From Calothrix sp. NIES-2098 (GTDB taxonomy: Bacteria; Cyanobacteriota; Cyanobacteriia; Cyanobacteriales; Nostocaceae), in NCBI GenBank assembly GCA_002368175.1, contig AP018172.1, forward strand, positions 3,966,001 to 4,030,000: a stretch of 64,000 nt of DNA, in the 5' to 3' direction. Shown here in pieces: positions 43,141-52,830 of the stretch; the first letter of the stretch is position 1, and every line of letters starts with the position of its first letter. Below the pieces are notes generated by a model. That model saw nothing but the letters and a program-made list of their open reading frames with translations, ran no database searches and had not been told where the DNA came from. The translations under genes and the position numbers were made by a program.

Positions 43141-44124
43141 TCATGGAGCTTTTGCCAGGTATTTAAGTAAATCATCTAAAATAGCATTGGCGGAGAGAAT
43201 ATTGCCAAAAATCCAGTAACTAGAATCAACTAAATGAACTTGCTGATTTTGAACTACCTTAAGAGTCTGCCAAAGTTCCGAATTTTGATATTTTTGGAAT
43301 AATTCTTTAGCTCCAGGGTCTACAGCTACAAATAAAATATCAGCATCCAGTAAATTTATGCTTTCTAAACTCAAAATAATCAAAGGTTCTTCCGGACTAT
43401 TCACTAACCGACTTTGAGTAACTGGTATGGATAGCCCTATGTCCCCTAAAATACTCACAGGAAAAGAATATTGCGAACGAAACTCAGGAAGTAATACTTG
43501 TCCGTGAAAGCGGCTCACAGAAATTTTTATCTTTGCTATTTTCTCGCCTAATAAATCTTTTATTTCTTCAATTCGTCGATTGTATTGAGTTAATAATTGT
43601 TCTACCTTTTCAGTTTTACCTAGTACTGCCCCCATATTTCGTAAACAATCTTTCCACTTAACTTGAACATATTTCACCTCAACTGTCGGGGCAATTTGCG
43701 AAAATAATTTATAAGTTTCTGGCGTTAGCCCATATACACTGAGAATTAAATCTGGACGTAAATGTACAATTTTTTCTATATTTAACTCTCTCTCCTTACC
43801 TATATAAGTTATACCTGCCATTTTGTCGCCTAAAAAATTTGCTTTATTAGCTACAAAAGCTGATTCTGGTGCAGCTATTGGTTTAATTCCCAGTGCTAAT
43901 GCAATTTCTAAAGCTAATTGCTCAGTCACAATTACCCTTTGGGGTTTTAGAGGCACACAACTCTCGCCTAATTCATGTTTAACTAAGCGACATTCAGCTA
44001 CTGGTAACTTTGATTGAGCTTCACTTGTATTTTGATAAAAATTTTGATGGCAAGCAGCAATTAGCAATAAGGTGATAGCCATCAAAATACACAGTTTCAA
44101 ATAATTAACATATCTTTTACTCAT
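43141..44124 (-). CDS. fecB: Iron-siderophore ABC transporter substrate-binding lipoprotein (FecB type)
   Basis: A 327-residue periplasmic binding protein. Its signal peptide ends in the lipobox LIAAC (Cys25). The fold is the class III helical-backbone type: PQRVIVTEQLALEIALALGIKPIAAPE at the start, LRPDLILSVYGLTPETYKLFSQIAPTV in lobe 1, and LLDADILFVAVDPGA in lobe 2. It lies 12 bp after the sucrase/ferredoxin-like gene in the receptor operon. The matching permeases and ATPase are probably those at 24213-27155, as no others are in the window. Confidence 0.9.
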   Translation of the reverse strand: MSKRYVNYLKLCILMAITLLLIAACHQNFYQNTSEAQSKLPVAECRLVKHELGESCVPLKPQRVIVTEQLALEIALALGIKPIAAPESAFVANKANFLGDKMAGITYIGKERELNIEKIVHLRPDLILSVYGLTPETYKLFSQIAPTVEVKYVQVKWKDCLRNMGAVLGKTEKVEQLLTQYNRRIEEIKDLLGEKIAKIKISVSRFHGQVLLPEFRSQYSFPVSILGDIGLSIPVTQSRLVNSPEEPLIILSLESINLLDADILFVAVDPGAKELFQKYQNSELWQTLKVVQNQQVHLVDSSYWIFGNILSANAILDDLLKYLAKAP

Positions 44125-44136
44125 ACGATATCGCTC

Positions 44137-45093
44137 TTAGTTATGCGTATATGCCAGCAAATTTTCTACATAAAATTGAGGAATAAATTCAAAAAGTTTA
44201 CCCTCACAATCACTCAAATATAGCGTTTTATTGGCATCAACTAAAACATCAGCTTTCACACTACCAAATCTACCATCTGGCCTCATAAACTTTAACTCTA
44301 TGCGAGTAAATTCTCCATTATCGCTTTTTTCAATGATTTGATAATCAACTTGATAACTTAACCATTGCCAACCATACATTAAAATCATTTCTCTTTCTAA
44401 AACCTGTGCAGCCTCAGGTAAAATTGCCCAACCGCGATAAATATGCTTCATAAATTCAATATTTTCCGTGCGCGTCAAAATTGAAGCGAATGATTCAGAA
44501 TCTAACCAAGCATAGTATCTAGCTTCGGGAAAATCGATAGCAGTCGGTGCAAATCTATGACCACCAAAATGGCTAGATTGCCAAACTCTAACACTATCCA
44601 TACCTAAATCTTGAACAATTTTTTTTGCCTGTCGATAAAAGGGATTACCAAACCTAGCACAGCATTTATCTTGGCTACCATGAGTACATATAAAAATGTC
44701 TCTTATGGTGGATTCTTGACTATATTTATCTAAATTGTTATCTGTTAGGCATTGTTTAATAATAGGTGCTACTTCAGTAATATCAGATAATGAAAATTCA
44801 TATTGGCTATATCCTTGAGCAAAACCAATAGGTTTACGAAATATCAAAACTCTTGTAGTGTTTGGCTGCTGTAATTGCTCGTTATAAATTAATAAAAACT
44901 CTACAGTTAGATTGGAATCATTAAATTCGTCCACTAAGCTGCGCAGATTCTCAGGAACTTGTTTAGAATTGAATGCCTGTTTCCGCCAAGGAGTTGGACA
45001 TTCAATCATCACGAAAAAATCAAAATTATAAGCATTTGCAATTGGATCTTCTCCGACATAACGAGACTCTAGGGCACAAAATGAATGTTTCAT
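44137..45093 (-). CDS. Sucrase/ferredoxin-like (Apd1/Aim32-type) Fe-S protein, candidate ferric-siderophore reductase
   Basis: A 318-residue cytoplasmic thioredoxin-fold protein. The family hallmark is FICTHGSQDKCCARFGNPFY (Cys136, Cys144, Cys145), then HFGGHRFAPTA (His175, His179) and a C-terminal beta-rich part. In the yeast relatives Apd1/Aim32, a [2Fe-2S] cluster is held by two Cys and two His of this pattern. Cyanobacterial copies are of unproven function. Placement between a TonB receptor and the iron-siderophore binding lipoprotein suggests that it reduces or handles incoming iron. The gene is 12 bp before fecB and is the second gene of the operon. Confidence 0.82.
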   Translation of the reverse strand: MKHSFCALESRYVGEDPIANAYNFDFFVMIECPTPWRKQAFNSKQVPENLRSLVDEFNDSNLTVEFLLIYNEQLQQPNTTRVLIFRKPIGFAQGYSQYEFSLSDITEVAPIIKQCLTDNNLDKYSQESTIRDIFICTHGSQDKCCARFGNPFYRQAKKIVQDLGMDSVRVWQSSHFGGHRFAPTAIDFPEARYYAWLDSESFASILTRTENIEFMKHIYRGWAILPEAAQVLEREMILMYGWQWLSYQVDYQIIEKSDNGEFTRIELKFMRPDGRFGSVKADVLVDANKTLYLSDCEGKLFEFIPQFYVENLLAYTHN

Positions 45094-45176
45094 GATGAAA
45101 TATCTAGGTAATTTTGTATGGATCTAATTTTTAATGTTAGATAAAGCTTTGCAATCAAATAAATTAAACAGCTATA

Positions 45177-45195
45177 GGCACAACATTGTTGTGCC
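45177..45195 (-). promoter_or_regulatory. Intercistronic hairpin after the TonB receptor gene
   Basis: A perfect 8-bp stem GGCACAAC-ATT-GTTGTGCC lies between the receptor stop (45219) and the next gene (45093). On the minus strand it is followed by a moderately U-rich stretch. It could stabilise receptor mRNA or act as a partial terminator that makes receptor more abundant than downstream proteins. Confidence 0.4.
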
Positions 45196-45218
45196 CTGAA
45201 AATTGCTAGGTTCTAAAA

Positions 45219-48185
45219 TTAAAACTCGAAAGAAATAGTTCCTAAAACGGTGAATGGTGCGGCTGGAACAATGTAGAAGTTTTGAGACTCGTAATATTTA
45301 GTATCAAATACGTTCTTAAAGTTGAGCGCTGCTCGCCAATTCTCCTTTTTATAGAAAATACTGGCATCTGTTCGCAAATAAGAAGGAATTTCGATATTAT
45401 TTGGCAAATCGGATTCTCTCTCGCCAACATAAACTAGACCCAATCCTAGTCCTAAACCTTGTAAATTACCTTTTTGCAATTCGTAAGTAGTCCACAAACT
45501 AGCACTGTGGTAGGGTACGCCAACTAATCTATTATTGACTAATGAAGGGTTATTATCTTGGCTGACATAGGCATCTGTATAAGTATAGGTGCCAATTATT
45601 TTCCAGCCAGGAATAAGTTCTCCCACTATATCGAGTTCCACACCACTACTTTTTTGTTCGCCTGTTTGAATACTGAAATCAGGATCTATAGGGTCAGTAG
45701 TCAAAACGTTTTTCTTGGTGATATCAAAGTAAGCTAAAGTTGCTGACAAGCGATTGCCAAAAAATTCTTGTTTAATTCCAACTTCAAATTGTTCTGCTGT
45801 TTCTGGTTGAAATGCTTCGTTATTACGATTTCTCCCAAATATTTGCGGATTGAAGGAATTTGTCCAACTGGCATAAATTGAGGTGGAATCAGTAGGTTGA
45901 TAAACTATCCCAACTCTTGGCGAAAATTCAAAATCTGAAGTTTCATTGTAGGTTGTGCCAGTTTCTAAATCTCTGTAAAAGGAATCAACCCAGTCAAAAC
46001 GTCCCCCAGCTAACAATTTCAGATTAGGTGTAATTTCCACTAAATTTTGGAAATATAGGGCAATATTGTCTCCACCATACTCCTCAAAAAATGCTCGTGA
46101 CACAGATTCTGGCTGCGCGCCATAAATCGGGTTAAAAATATCTAAATCGGAAATAGTTCCTCGATAAAAGTCGTATTGATAGCGGTAATTAGATAACTCC
46201 AAGCCTACAAGGATATTATGCCGAATCGAGCCTGTATTAAATTTGCCACTAATTTCATTTTGAAATGAAATGTTTTCCTGTTCATCATTACTCACTCGAT
46301 ATGTTCGGCTAACTGTTATACCATCATCATTGATCGAATTAGGTTGAACACCGCCTGCACTACCGCTAACATTAATAATGTTAAATCCTTGGCGGAATTT
46401 CCAGTCATTGTTGTGTCCAAATTTGCTTTCTAGAACGTAGGTAAAATTATTAGATGTAAATTCACCTCGATTGAGGTTAGGTTCGCCTAAAAAGCGGCTG
46501 ATGGGGAGGTCGAAAACTACTCTATTATTATTTGGTAAACCTCGGTCAAAAGTGTAGTCATACTTTTGGTATTCATAACCCAAGCTAATATTTGTATTGT
46601 CTCCGGCTTTAAAGGTAATTATTGGGCCGATATAGGTACTTTCGTTATTTACAAAATCACGAAAACTGCCAGCGTTTTCATAAGCTGCATTCAAGCGGTA
46701 GAGAGCAGAGCGATTTTCTAGAAGCGGGCCAGTCAAATCAATTGATGTTCGATAAAAGTCGTAGCTGCCAATAGTGCCATTGATTTGATAGAAAGGGTCT
46801 AATAGCGGCTGTTTAGTAATGGTGTTGACCACACCACCAGGACTACTGGCGCTACCATACAGCACTGATGCTGGGCCTTTGAGGAATTCTACACGTTCGA
46901 TGCTAGAAACATCACGCGGACTGATAAAGCCAGAATCTTTAAAGCCATCACGTAGGGTTTCAAAGCCTGTTGCAAAACCGCGAATGAAGTAACCTTGAGA
47001 TGCAAGTCCACCATAGGTCTCTAGACTACGTACACCACTAACGTTGTCTGCTAGTTCGTTGAGTCTGACTACTTGGCGGTCTTGAATAACTTCTTTGGGT
47101 ACTACCTGTACAGATGCAGGTATGTCGCGTAATGGCACATCTATTTTTGTGGCGGTTGATGACTCTTGCGCTCGATATCCATCTTGTTCGCCTGTGGCTG
47201 TTAACTCTATTGGTTCATCAGAGGCTGATGGTTGTTCTGGTTGGGTTGGTTGGGTTAGTGTTTGGGCTATACCAAAAATTAAACCTCGATCGCTATCAAA
47301 TAACTCCACCTTGGGAATAGTATCTACTCCAATTACAGACACTCTAACAGTGTTGGCATCGAAGTTACTGACTGTGACTTCACTCACTCCTGCAATAGGT
47401 TGTGCTTGGCGGAATGTATTACCTGTGGATAGCCGCAGTTGAGCTGTTTGGATGTCGGCAATATAGGTGTTGTTTTCACTCTTAGGCGATACTTGCAATT
47501 TCTCACCATCAGGTGTTGCCAAGATGATTTCCAAACCGTTATTGGTAGGATTCAGTTGGATTGCTGTGACTTCTGTAATGGTTTGAGATGCTGATGGTGT
47601 TGGTTGTGGTGCTTGAGTGGCAGATGCAACTGGTGTGACTGCAAAAATTAAACCCTCATCACCATCAAATAACTCTGTGTTGGGTAAACCTCCCTCTCCG
47701 ATTACTGTCAATCTCAGAGTATTGGTGTTAGTTTGAGTAACGCTAACAGATACAATGCCTGGTGATGGATTATTTTGGGTAAAGTTTCCACCTTCGGGTA
47801 GTGCTAGGACTGCATTGGGTATATCGGCTATAAAACTGTTGCCTTGATTATTGCTGACTGGTTTGAGTGCTTCTGCATTGGCAGTTTCTAAAATAACTTC
47901 AATACCTTTATCTGTAGAATTTATTTTCACGCCTGTAACTTTAGCAGCTACATCGCTGTTTTGTACGAGCAATTGTGCGGCGCTGGTAGAGTGAGATTTC
48001 TGCCTATCAATAGAAGATAGTTCTGTTGTTGGTGTGGCTGCATGGGCTGGTTGTACCAAGCTGCTAATTACCGCTAATGCTAATCCTACTGAACGTATCT
48101 CACTCATTAACCCAGACTTCATTCTTGTTGCTCCTTGGACTGAACCTGTATTTAACAGGCTTTGAAGTAAAAGCTCTAGCTGCAT
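45219..48185 (-). CDS. TonB-dependent siderophore receptor with two N-terminal AMIN domains
   Basis: Outer-membrane ferric-siderophore channel, 988 aa from the ATG at 48185 (AGGAT upstream; the frame extends to a TTG at 48209). After a signal peptide (cleavage near PAHA) come two AMIN domains, about 90-193 and 212-318, each ending LFD-D-GLIF. These may bind cell wall, a cyanobacterial peculiarity. The plug domain follows (about 350-470: IDVPLRDIPASVQVVP, GYFIRGF, VEFLKGPASVLYGSASPGG-like). The barrel ends in the aromatic terminus ISFEF. It is the first gene of the uptake operon. The ligand is probably the siderophore made by the divergent NRPS cluster. Confidence 0.93.
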   Translation of the reverse strand: MQLELLLQSLLNTGSVQGATRMKSGLMSEIRSVGLALAVISSLVQPAHAATPTTELSSIDRQKSHSTSAAQLLVQNSDVAAKVTGVKINSTDKGIEVILETANAEALKPVSNNQGNSFIADIPNAVLALPEGGNFTQNNPSPGIVSVSVTQTNTNTLRLTVIGEGGLPNTELFDGDEGLIFAVTPVASATQAPQPTPSASQTITEVTAIQLNPTNNGLEIILATPDGEKLQVSPKSENNTYIADIQTAQLRLSTGNTFRQAQPIAGVSEVTVSNFDANTVRVSVIGVDTIPKVELFDSDRGLIFGIAQTLTQPTQPEQPSASDEPIELTATGEQDGYRAQESSTATKIDVPLRDIPASVQVVPKEVIQDRQVVRLNELADNVSGVRSLETYGGLASQGYFIRGFATGFETLRDGFKDSGFISPRDVSSIERVEFLKGPASVLYGSASSPGGVVNTITKQPLLDPFYQINGTIGSYDFYRTSIDLTGPLLENRSALYRLNAAYENAGSFRDFVNNESTYIGPIITFKAGDNTNISLGYEYQKYDYTFDRGLPNNNRVVFDLPISRFLGEPNLNRGEFTSNNFTYVLESKFGHNNDWKFRQGFNIINVSGSAGGVQPNSINDDGITVSRTYRVSNDEQENISFQNEISGKFNTGSIRHNILVGLELSNYRYQYDFYRGTISDLDIFNPIYGAQPESVSRAFFEEYGGDNIALYFQNLVEITPNLKLLAGGRFDWVDSFYRDLETGTTYNETSDFEFSPRVGIVYQPTDSTSIYASWTNSFNPQIFGRNRNNEAFQPETAEQFEVGIKQEFFGNRLSATLAYFDITKKNVLTTDPIDPDFSIQTGEQKSSGVELDIVGELIPGWKIIGTYTYTDAYVSQDNNPSLVNNRLVGVPYHSASLWTTYELQKGNLQGLGLGLGLVYVGERESDLPNNIEIPSYLRTDASIFYKKENWRAALNFKNVFDTKYYESQNFYIVPAAPFTVLGTISFEF

Positions 48186-48209
48186 CTTGATACTTATCCT
48201 GACAACCAA

Positions 48210-48746
48210 TTGAAAGCGTCACGTCTTAGATAAATGACGCGATATTTTTGCAATAAGACTTGACGCTATATCTAATAATTCTCAAAAGCTATCTGCTAAT
48301 AATTTGCATTTAGCTTCACTACTATTAGGAGACATTATCATAAAGGGTCTGTGGGAGCAAGCATTTACAAAAACTTCGGATTTCTGAAATCTCAGTAGCG
48401 TGTTGCGAAAATTCCTGATATAGCAATGATTTCGGAGCAGCGCAATCATCATTTTCAAGTCATGATTTACTAACGCACGCATTGTCATCTATCTTGAGAT
48501 ATATTATATAGATAAATTACTTCTCAACTGAAAAGTGATAATAGCTATGGATTAATATTTGCTTGCTATCTTGTCAAACTTGCTTTAATCTATTGAAAGT
48601 AGTTGCAAATAAATTTCAATAGTGATTGAATAATAAAGAGAAACAGTAGACAAATAGAGCGCTGTTAACTGCTCTCATCCAAGTCGCAAAGGTGGCGACG
48701 GCTAAAGATTTCCGAATTATGTGTGCATTAAGGCTGTGAAAGGGCA
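48210..48746. promoter_or_regulatory. Divergent control region between receptor and NRPS operons
   Basis: About 540 bp without a convincing gene. The motif TTGAGA (48494-48499) to ACTTCTCAACT (48519-48529) matches the exbB/tonB site, including the 19-bp internal spacing, and lies in a very AT-rich stretch (TATATTATATAGATAAATT). It can serve both directions. The remainder contains no clear hairpin; a 68-codon minus-strand frame at 48282-48488 looks spurious. Confidence 0.5.
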
Positions 48747-51700
48747 ATGACTCAATATGTCGAAGATTTAGAAAAAAAGGCCTGTAATTTTTCTACAGTC
48801 GTAGAGCTGCTGCGTTATAGGTCTATAGAGCAAGCAAATACTGTGGCTTTTACCTTTTTGCACGATGGTGAAGGGCAAGAGGCGACTCTTACTTACCAAG
48901 AGTTAGATCGACATAGTAGAGCGATCGCATCTCAATTACAAATCTTAGGCCTAAACGGTGAGCGTGCCTTACTTCTTTACCCGCCTGGCATAGATTACTT
49001 ACCAGCCTTTTTTGGCTGTCTATATGCTGGAGTGGTAGCAGTACCAGCGTACCCACCACGCAACCAACGCAACACCCCTAGAATCTTAGCGATTTTGCAA
49101 GATGCACAAACAGCAGTCATTCTGACAACAACGGCTATCTTGTCGCAGTTGCAGTCTTTATTAGCTGATAAATTCGATCTAGATAGTATTCATTGGCTGA
49201 CTACCAATAACCTCGCACCAGATATAGAAGAGGCTTGGCAAGAACCTGATATTAATAGAGAAACTCTGGCATTTTTACAGTATACTTCCGGTTCTACTGG
49301 TACACCCAAAGGTGTGATGCTTGCTCATAGCAACTTACTACATAATGCTGAGGTGACGCGCCAGTATATGGAACATACTTCTAATAGTAAGTTTGTGACT
49401 TGGCTGCCTGTATATCACGATATGGGATTGATTGGAGGTGTATTGCAACCTCTATATGGTGGTTTTCCTTGTATAATGATGCCGCCAGCAGCCTTTCTCC
49501 AACGTCCTTACCGATGGTTAGAGGCTATTTCCCGTTATCGAGGAACCACAAGCGGCGCTCCTAACTTTGCCTACGAACTTTGTATTGAAAAAATTACCCC
49601 CGAACAACGTTCAACTTTAGATTTAAGCAGTTGGACTGTGGCTTTTAATGGCGCAGAACCAATTCGCCACGAGACTTTAGAGAGATTTGCTCACAGATTT
49701 GCTGAATGTGGCTTTCGTCCAGAGGCTTTTTATCCTTGTTATGGAATGGCAGAGGCGACTCTGATGGTTTCTGGTAGCGTTAAGTCTGCATTAGCGGTAT
49801 GCAAGAACATCAATAAAACCGCTTTAGAGAATAACTATATAATTGATGCGGGATTTGACGCAGATAACTCAACAAAATTAGTCAGCTGCGGTCGCAGCGT
49901 CCCACAACAGCAGATTGTCATTGTTAACTCAGAAACTTTAACTCGCTGTCAAGATAGAGAAGTAGGGGAAATTTGGGTATCTGGCACTAGCATTGGCAGA
50001 GGCTATTGGAATCGTCAAGAAGAGACAGAACAAACTTTTCAAGCCTTTTTGCAAGACACAAAAGCAGGGCCTTTTTTACGCACAGGTGACTTAGGCTTTG
50101 TGGATAATGGGGAAGTCTTTATTACAGGTAGAGCCAAAGATTTAATTATTATTCGCGGACGCAACCTTTACCCACAAGATATTGAACTGTGCGCCGAACA
50201 CTCTCATCCGGCTTTACGTTTGGGTAGTAGTGCTGCATTTGCTATTGAGGTAAAGAACCAAGAGAAGTTGGTAGTGGTGCAAGAGTTGGAATTTCGCGCC
50301 AAACCAAATCTAGAAGAAGTTACGGCTGCTATTCGTCAGGCGGTGTCTCAAGAATTTGAGGTGCAGGTTTATGCAGTGGTGTTAATTAAACCTGGTACTA
50401 TTCCCAAAACCTCTAGTGGGAAAATTCAACGTCGCGCCACGAAAGCAGAATTTTTAGCGGGTACTCTCAACGTTGTGCAAAGCAGTGTTTTGGATAGCGC
50501 TAATGTGAGTTTGTTAAAAGCACAACCAAAAAATATCACAACTTACCTGCGACAGTTAGTAGCGCAAGTCTTATCAGTACCCTTAGAGCAGGTAAATATT
50601 CAACAACCTCTGAGCAATTTGGGTATAGATTCCTTACAAGCATTTGATATCAAAAACTGCATTCAGCAAGAATTTGGAGTAGTGATTTCGGCTGTAGATT
50701 TGTTTGATGCTAGTATCGCTCAAATAATTGAGCAGGTTTTAGCTACAGAGACAACCCCTACGAGCCAGCAATTACAACCCGTATCGCGTAATGGTGAATT
50801 ACCTTTGTGTTTAGCGCAAGAGCGTTTATGGTTTCTTGACAAGTTAGAACCGGGGAATCCTTTTTATAATGTTGCGATCGCGATTCAACTAACTGGTAAA
50901 CTTAATCCAGCGATCCTCGAACAAAGTCTCAACGAAATCATCAAGCGGCATGAGAGCTTACGGACAAGCTTTCCGGCTATAGATGGCAGACCGATTCAAG
51001 TGATTCACGAGAGTCTAAAACTCAAATTAGCAGTATTGCAAAATTGCGATTCTGATATTCAAAATATAATTCTGCAAGAAACTCAGCAACCGTTTAACCT
51101 TTCTCAACTACCGCTATTAAGAGCAAAACTAATACATCAAAAAGAAGACGAGCATATTTTACTAATTAGCATCCATCATATCATTGCTGATGGGTGGTCG
51201 CTTGGGGTGCTAATTCAAGAACTAGCAACAATTTATGCCGCGTTTTCTATTGGTAAACCTTCCCCTTTAGCAGAACTGAGCATTCAATATGCAGATTATG
51301 CTTATTGGCAAAGAGAATGGTTAAAAACAGATGTTCTTCAACCTCAATTAGAGTATTGGAAACAACAACTTAGTAATAGTACACCTTTACTTCAACTTCC
51401 GACTGATAGACCTAGACCAGCAATTCAAAAATTCCAAGGTAAAAAAGAATTTTTCACTATTGCGGGAGATATTAAGCCAGCATTAAAACATTTAAACCAA
51501 CAAGAAGGTGTAACTTTATTTATGACATTATTAGCAGTGTTTAAAACATTGCTTTACTGTTACACTAAACAAGCAGATATCTTAGTAGGTTCGCCCGTCG
51601 TCGGTCGTAACTGGCAAGAAACAGAAAACTTAATTGGCTTTTTTATTAATACTTTAGTCTTCCGTACAGACTTTAGTGATAATCCCAGTTTTCGAGAAAT

Positions 51701-52193
51701 GTTGCAACGTTTACGTGCTTGTGCGTTAGATGCTTATGCACATCAAGATTTACCTTTTGAGAAACTGGTAGAAGAGTTACAACCAGAACGCAATCTGAGT
51801 TATAATCCTTTATTTCAAGTAATGTTTATTTTGCAAAATGCACCCATACCAGCGATAGAACTTACCGATTTGACGATGCATCCTCAAGAGGTGGATGTTG
51901 GAACTTCTAAGTTTGATTTGAAATTTAGTATTTGGGAAACCTCAGCAGGTTTTCAAGGCTCGATGGAGTATAAAACAGATTTGTTTAATGCTGCAACTAT
52001 TACCAGCATGAATAATAATTTTGAAATCCTTCTGCGTCAGGTTGTAGAACAGCCTGAGACGAGAGTACAAGAACTAGCCCAAATTATTGCCCAAGCTGAT
52101 AGAGAACAACGCATCATCCAAGAAGAAAAGCTAGAAAAAACTTCTGCTCAAAAGCTGAAATTAACCAAGCGAAAAGCCATCAATAAAGTGTAA
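48747..52193 (+). CDS. NRPS starter: fatty acyl-AMP ligase (FAAL) - PCP - condensation domain
   Basis: Activates a fatty acid and loads it on a carrier to start a lipopeptide. Residues 1-585 are a FAAL: LLLYPPGIDYLPAFFGCLYAG, TSGSTGTPKGVMLAH, WLPVYHDMGLIGGVLQPLY (FAAL-specific), FYPCYGMAEATLMVSG and TSSGKIQRR. The PCP carries its phosphopantetheine Ser at 629 (LGIDSLQAF). The condensation domain (about 690-1110) has an intact HHIIADG (His810, His811, Asp815). No amino-acid adenylation domain is present, so this C domain must pass the acyl chain to Asp on the next NRPS. It is the first gene of the plus-strand operon. Confidence 0.93.
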   Translation: MTQYVEDLEKKACNFSTVVELLRYRSIEQANTVAFTFLHDGEGQEATLTYQELDRHSRAIASQLQILGLNGERALLLYPPGIDYLPAFFGCLYAGVVAVPAYPPRNQRNTPRILAILQDAQTAVILTTTAILSQLQSLLADKFDLDSIHWLTTNNLAPDIEEAWQEPDINRETLAFLQYTSGSTGTPKGVMLAHSNLLHNAEVTRQYMEHTSNSKFVTWLPVYHDMGLIGGVLQPLYGGFPCIMMPPAAFLQRPYRWLEAISRYRGTTSGAPNFAYELCIEKITPEQRSTLDLSSWTVAFNGAEPIRHETLERFAHRFAECGFRPEAFYPCYGMAEATLMVSGSVKSALAVCKNINKTALENNYIIDAGFDADNSTKLVSCGRSVPQQQIVIVNSETLTRCQDREVGEIWVSGTSIGRGYWNRQEETEQTFQAFLQDTKAGPFLRTGDLGFVDNGEVFITGRAKDLIIIRGRNLYPQDIELCAEHSHPALRLGSSAAFAIEVKNQEKLVVVQELEFRAKPNLEEVTAAIRQAVSQEFEVQVYAVVLIKPGTIPKTSSGKIQRRATKAEFLAGTLNVVQSSVLDSANVSLLKAQPKNITTYLRQLVAQVLSVPLEQVNIQQPLSNLGIDSLQAFDIKNCIQQEFGVVISAVDLFDASIAQIIEQVLATETTPTSQQLQPVSRNGELPLCLAQERLWFLDKLEPGNPFYNVAIAIQLTGKLNPAILEQSLNEIIKRHESLRTSFPAIDGRPIQVIHESLKLKLAVLQNCDSDIQNIILQETQQPFNLSQLPLLRAKLIHQKEDEHILLISIHHIIADGWSLGVLIQELATIYAAFSIGKPSPLAELSIQYADYAYWQREWLKTDVLQPQLEYWKQQLSNSTPLLQLPTDRPRPAIQKFQGKKEFFTIAGDIKPALKHLNQQEGVTLFMTLLAVFKTLLYCYTKQADILVGSPVVGRNWQETENLIGFFINTLVFRTDFSDNPSFREMLQRLRACALDAYAHQDLPFEKLVEELQPERNLSYNPLFQVMFILQNAPIPAIELTDLTMHPQEVDVGTSKFDLKFSIWETSAGFQGSMEYKTDLFNAATITSMNNNFEILLRQVVEQPETRVQELAQIIAQADREQRIIQEEKLEKTSAQKLKLTKRKAINKV

Positions 52194-52237
52194 TTCAATG
52201 CTTGGCTTGTTATGCTTAGAATTAATCAGAGGCTATT

Positions 52238-52810
52238 ATGCAAGTTATTTTAGAAACTGAAAGATTGATATTGCGTCAATTTACAGAAGCTGATGTTGAC
52301 AATTTATTTGAATTAGACAGCGATCCTGAAGTTGTCAAATGGACAACAAATTTAGGGCAATCGACTCCATACTCGGTTGTAAAAACAGAAGTTTTACCTG
52401 AGATTATTCAGTATTATGGTAAATATAATAATTACGGTTATTGGGCAGCAATAGAAAAATCAAGTCAAGCGTTTATTGGCTGGTTTCTCCTTAGACATAT
52501 TATTCACAACTCTGACTTCAATCCTCAAGTTGTTAATGCTGATGATATTGAGTTAGGGTATCGTCTAAAAAAAGCTGCTTGGGGTAATGGTTATGCTACT
52601 GAAGGGTCAAAAGCATTAATAAAAAAGGCTTTTTCTGAAGGAGTAGAACGTGTAGTTGCGGTTGCTTTTGCTGCAAATTTAGCATCAATTCGCGTTATGG
52701 AAAAAGCTGGGTTAACGATTCAAACGAAAGTAATTTATGAAGATAATAATCAAGAAGTTGTAATCTACAGTATTAATAAAAAATATTTACTACAAATAAC
52801 AATTGAATAA
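52238..52810 (+). CDS. GNAT family N-acetyltransferase (RimJ/RimL-like)
   Basis: A 190-residue acetyl-CoA-dependent acyltransferase. LETERLILRQFTEADVDNLFEL opens the fold. GYRLKKAAWGNGYATEGSKALIKKAF is the acetyl-CoA-binding motif A, and AANLASIRVMEKAGL is motif B. AGAGG 5 bp before the ATG supports the start. It lies 44 bp after the FAAL gene and 20 bp before the hydroxylase, so it is probably co-transcribed. It may acylate the siderophore or self-protect the cell. No ornithine/lysine N-hydroxylase is in the window, so a hydroxamate step is not implied. Confidence 0.85.
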   Translation: MQVILETERLILRQFTEADVDNLFELDSDPEVVKWTTNLGQSTPYSVVKTEVLPEIIQYYGKYNNYGYWAAIEKSSQAFIGWFLLRHIIHNSDFNPQVVNADDIELGYRLKKAAWGNGYATEGSKALIKKAFSEGVERVVAVAFAANLASIRVMEKAGLTIQTKVIYEDNNQEVVIYSINKKYLLQITIE

Positions 52811-52830
52811 AAATCTACGATTGTTAAGTA

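Noticed and set aside
48282..48488. 68-codon minus-strand frame in the receptor/NRPS control region, considered as an AraC-type regulator relic
   Set aside because: No recognisable helix-turn-helix or regulator motif; composition is not convincing.
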